Positions 62,697-64,000 of a stretch of DNA of 64,000 nt are shown piece by piece (position 1 is the stretch's first letter; each line of letters begins with the position of its first letter). The notes below the pieces were generated by a model that saw only the letters and a list, made by a program, of their open reading frames with translations, did not search any database and was not told the DNA's origin. The translations under genes and the position numbers were made by a program. This stretch comes from Dissulfurirhabdus thermomarina. Its GTDB lineage: Bacteria > Desulfobacterota > Dissulfuribacteria > Dissulfuribacterales > Dissulfurirhabdaceae. The stretch lies in the NCBI RefSeq assembly GCF_012979235.1, contig NZ_JAATWC010000004.1, positions 62,001 through 126,000 of the forward strand, in the 5' to 3' direction.

Positions 62697-64000
62697 ATGC
62701 ACATCCTCTTCGTGGTGCCCGGATGGCCCAGGGACAGCTTCTGGGACGTCCTCTGCTTCAAGTTTCCTCCCCTCGCCCTGGCCACCCTGGCGGGGCTGAC
62801 GCCGCGGCGCCACCGCCTCTCCTACGTGGACGAGAGCCTCGCGCCCGTGGACTTCGACCTCGGACCCGACCTCGTGGTGATCTCCGCCATGACCCCCCTG
62901 GCCCCCCGGGGCTACGAGATCGCCGACGCCTTCCGCGCCCGGGGGGCCAAGGTGGTCATCGGGGGGATCCACGCCTCGAACCTCCCCGAGGAGGCCGGCC
63001 GGCACGCCGACGCCGTGGTGGTGGGGGAGGCCGACGAGATCTGGCCCGAGATCCTGGCCGACGCCGAGCGGGGCCGGCTCAAGCCCCTCTACCGGCAGGC
63101 CGCCTACACCCGCATGGACCGGGTCCCCGCCGCCGACCGCGGCATCTACCCCCGCAAGGGCTACTTCTTCGAGAACATGATCCAGACCACCCGCGGCTGC
63201 CCCTACCGCTGCGAGTTCTGCACCGTGACCGCCTTCTTCGGCGGGACCTACCGGTGCCGCCCGGTGGAACGCATCCTCGAGGAGGTGGCGGCGCTCCGCC
63301 GGGCGCCGGGCTACGTCTTCTTCTGCGACGACAACCTCATCGCCCGCCGCGACCACGTCCTCCGGCTCCTGGACGGCCTCCGCGGGCACCGCCTCCGCTG
63401 GGTCTGCCAGGCGCCGGTCACCCTGGCCAAGGACGACGACCTCCTCCGCCGCATGGCCGAGGCCGGATGCCACGGGGTCTTCATCGGCTTCGAGAGCCTC
63501 CGCCCCGAGAACATCGAGGTCATGGGCAAACGCCACAACAAGGTGGAGTTCTACGAGGAGGCGGTCCACCGGATCCACGACCACGGCATCGGCGTCCACG
63601 GCTCCTTCGTCTTCGGCTACGACCACGACACGCCGGCGGTCTTCGACCAGTTCCTCGACTTCGCCCACCGGACGGCCCTGGACGGGGCCTTCCTGCCGGT
63701 GCTGACCCCCTTCCCCGGCACCCGCATCCACCGACGCCTCAAGGCCGAGGGCCGGATCCTCACCGAGGACTGGCGCCGCTACGACATGGCCACCGTGGTC
63801 TACCGGCCCCGGGGGATGAGCGTGGCGGAACTCCAGGAGGGCTTCTGGAAGGTGAACGCGGGCTTCTATTCCCTGGGCTCCACCCTGCGCCGCCTCTTCC
63901 GCCCCTCGGGCCTCCGGCGCCGGAGCCACATCATCTTCATGCCCATGAACTTCGGCCATATCCCGGCGGTCCGGAAGGCCCGCCGGGCCTTCACGCCCAC
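62697..64000 (+). CDS. B12-binding-type radical SAM protein (runs off window)
   Basis: The frame is open from ATG 62697 to the window end (434 residues seen). Residues ~1-140 resemble a cobalamin-binding-like Rossmann domain (HILFVVPGWPRDSFWDVLCFKFPPLALATLAGLTP, VVIGGIHASNLPEEAGRHADAVVVGEADEIWPEIL). A radical SAM core with CPYRCEFC at ~163-170 follows, then a TIM-barrel body (FFCDDNLIA, IGFESLRPENIEVMGKRHNK, GSFVFGYDHDT, LTPFPGT). The family is broad: methyltransferases, hopanoid or bacteriochlorophyll enzymes. The substrate is unknown. Confidence 0.88.
   Translation, partial: MHILFVVPGWPRDSFWDVLCFKFPPLALATLAGLTPRRHRLSYVDESLAPVDFDLGPDLVVISAMTPLAPRGYEIADAFRARGAKVVIGGIHASNLPEEAGRHADAVVVGEADEIWPEILADAERGRLKPLYRQAAYTRMDRVPAADRGIYPRKGYFFENMIQTTRGCPYRCEFCTVTAFFGGTYRCRPVERILEEVAALRRAPGYVFFCDDNLIARRDHVLRLLDGLRGHRLRWVCQAPVTLAKDDDLLRRMAEAGCHGVFIGFESLRPENIEVMGKRHNKVEFYEEAVHRIHDHGIGVHGSFVFGYDHDTPAVFDQFLDFAHRTALDGAFLPVLTPFPGTRIHRRLKAEGRILTEDWRRYDMATVVYRPRGMSVAELQEGFWKVNAGFYSLGSTLRRLFRPSGLRRRSHIIFMPMNFGHIPAVRKARRAFTP

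Noticed and set aside
1-64000. CRISPR array, rRNA or complete IS element
   Set aside because: No regularly spaced short repeats, conserved rRNA segments or paired terminal repeats around an intact transposase were seen by eye.

Overview
The window is a very GC-rich bacterial chromosome segment apart from one AT-rich island near 12.9-18.1 kb. Its gene content (lipid A pathway with LpxI rather than LpxH, BamA with an extra N-terminal domain, an HdrA/MvhD-coupled formate-dehydrogenase-like enzyme, selD-yedF, an S1 protein with six repeats) points to a Gram-negative of the Desulfobacterota (former Deltaproteobacteria). The species is not identified. No rRNA, tRNA or CRISPR array was seen.

Layout. 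1-3 kb: tail of an unknown winged-helix protein, rng, hisC. 3-28 kb: a surface-polysaccharide locus. It contains an initiating sugar-phosphate transferase, GDP-mannose/GDP-fucose genes (phosphomannomutase, manC, fcl, gmd), an IS1182-like transposase remnant, an AT-rich island (WecG/TagA-type transferase, GT4, polymerase/ligase, sulfotransferase, methyltransferase), then flippase, acyltransferase, Wzz, an SLBB export protein and a Wzi-like outer-membrane protein. An orphan LuxR regulator sits near the left side, with a near-consensus lux box upstream of two paralogous lipoprotein genes. 29.4-38.8 kb: a compact redox/selenium operon (double HdrA, MvhD-like, 1379-residue ferredoxin/GltD/formate-dehydrogenase fusion, selD, yedF). 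39.3-48.3 kb: lolD-bamA-lpxD-fabZ-lpxA-lpxI-Gfo/Idh-lpxB. 48.3-55.9 kb, opposite strand: rpsB-tsf-pyrH-frr-uppS-cdsA-dxr-rseP-tsaB. 56.1-61.8 kb: an YciO-type gene, then on the other strand cmk, marR, a lipoprotein, rpsA, sppA and an HU/IHF gene. The right edge holds a hypothetical gene and an incomplete radical SAM protein.

How the genes fit together. Most of the window concerns envelope construction: nucleotide sugars and polymer assembly, lipid A, outer-membrane protein insertion, lipoprotein release, undecaprenyl and phospholipid precursors. The redox operon looks like a soluble, flavin-based formate (or related) oxidoreductase linked to Hdr chemistry.

Most unusual observations: (1) the lux box and LuxR with altered ligand-pocket residues; (2) near-identical fragments of lolD (5602-5717) and bamA (28283-28743) that bracket the polysaccharide locus in the same order and orientation as the intact pair; (3) the giant fused dehydrogenase; (4) a MarR regulator with matching operator-like sites upstream of itself and of a lipoprotein gene.
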